Notes under the pieces: model-generated
What the model was told of the DNA's origin: nothing
Seen by the model: only the letters and a program-made list of their open reading frames with translations
The model's database searches: none
DNA from: an uncultured Hyphomicrobiales bacterium
GTDB taxonomy: Bacteria; Pseudomonadota; Alphaproteobacteria; Rhizobiales; Aestuariivirgaceae
Direction: 5' to 3'
NCBI GenBank assembly: GCA_903930095.1
Contig: CAIYXE010000771.1
Location: forward strand, 1-7,101
DNA: 7,101 bases
Position numbers and translations under genes: made by a program
Shown here: one piece after another, positions 6,732 through 7,101 of the stretch
Numbering within the stretch: the stretch's first letter is position 1
Layout: every line of letters begins with the position of its first letter

Positions 6732-7101
6732 GCACCTCCAGTGAATCGTGTCACGATATGCCGGTCAGCGGTGATCGTGCTTGTCGTCCCGGGTGACAGA
6801 ACCACGGTGCTGTCAAGCTGCTCGACGATGGCGGGACCCGTGAGCGTGCCTCCGACCGGCAGCTCATCGCGGCGGTAGACGGGTGTATCGACATAGCCAT
6901 TCGCTTCGCTGAAAAACACCTGGCGCCGCCCGATTGCAGCGGGCAATTCGCCCGAGCCGGACACTGCAGAGGCCGAAGGCGGCTTTGGCACCTGGCCGAT
7001 TGCCACGACGCGCGCCGCATAGACTTCGACGGCGCGGTCCTCGTCACGGAACGCAAAGGCCCGCTCATGCTCGGCGTGGAAGGCTTTCAGCGCCGCCGCC
7101 A
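6728..7101 (-). CDS. hyuA: Hydantoinase/oxoprolinase family protein, HyuA-type subunit, C-terminal fragment
   Basis: The last 123 residues of a HyuA-type subunit run in from the window edge; roughly 560 N-terminal residues of a family member of about 690 would lie outside, including the whole ATP-binding part. The frame is open from 7099 to the TGA at 6730-6728. Visible landmarks are FHAEHERAFAFRDEDRAVEV near the start, matching the conserved F..EHE..YG..D....VE segment of the family; a variable linker; RRQVFFSEANGYVDTPVYRRDELPVG; and the hallmark GPAIVEQLDSTVVLSPG near the C-terminus, matching the GPAIVE..DSTTV..PG signature. A GTG at 7006 could be mistaken for a start, but homology continues upstream of it. 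The stop overlaps the hyuB ATG (ATGA), implying equimolar coupled synthesis. It may equally be an acetone-carboxylase-like beta subunit; no third carboxylase subunit is seen here. Confidence 0.9.
   Translation of the reverse strand, partial: AAALKAFHAEHERAFAFRDEDRAVEVYAARVVAIGQVPKPPSASAVSGSGELPAAIGRRQVFFSEANGYVDTPVYRRDELPVGGTLTGPAIVEQLDSTVVLSPGTTSTITADRHIVTRFTGGA
6735..6739 (-). promoter_or_regulatory. Ribosome binding site of hyuB
   Basis: GGAGG on the minus strand inside the last codons of hyuA. It is followed by TGC and then tandem ATG codons at 6731 and 6728. The 6-base spacing to the second ATG is closer to optimal than the 3-base spacing to the first, so initiation may favour MTSLDRV over MMTSLDRV. 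The choice changes the protein by one residue only. Confidence 0.7.

Overview
The window is one end of an assembled contig. It carries a single minus-strand operon in a GC-rich bacterium. Hand counts over a few lines give about 65% G+C in the middle genes, and the codon use and gene families fit a proteobacterium, most likely an alphaproteobacterium; that assignment is inference. There are no RNA genes, CRISPR arrays or recognisable complete insertion sequences.

In transcription order (high to low coordinates) the genes are: the C-terminal end of a HyuA-type hydantoinase/oxoprolinase subunit, cut by the window edge (7101-6728); the complete HyuB-type subunit (6731-4785); a periplasmic substrate-binding protein with a signal peptide (4700-3516); and the four cytoplasmic and membrane parts of a branched-chain-amino-acid-type (HAAT/Liv) ABC transporter, livG (3492-2782), livF (2785-2075), livH (2078-1161) and livM (1164-166). 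Every junction inside hyuA-hyuB, livG-livF, livF-livH and livH-livM is a 4-base ATGA stop/start overlap. The only gaps are 84 bases before the binding protein and 23 bases after it.

The likely logic is uptake followed by ring opening. The binding protein captures a small polar solute, the LivHM/LivGF importer carries it in, and the ATP-dependent HyuAB enzyme opens a cyclic amide (hydantoin, N-methylhydantoin, 5-oxoproline or a relative). Related HyuA/HyuB proteins are also carboxylase subunits (acetone and acetophenone carboxylases), so the substrate cannot be read from sequence.

The low-coordinate end is odd in two ways. Bases 1-31 are pure C, which read on the minus strand is a terminal poly-G run and most likely a sequencing or assembly artefact. 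The G+C content also falls sharply, to about 55%, exactly at the livH/livM overlap and stays low to the contig end. I found no convincingly novel system: this is a recognisable transporter-hydrolase cassette, with several details worth checking.
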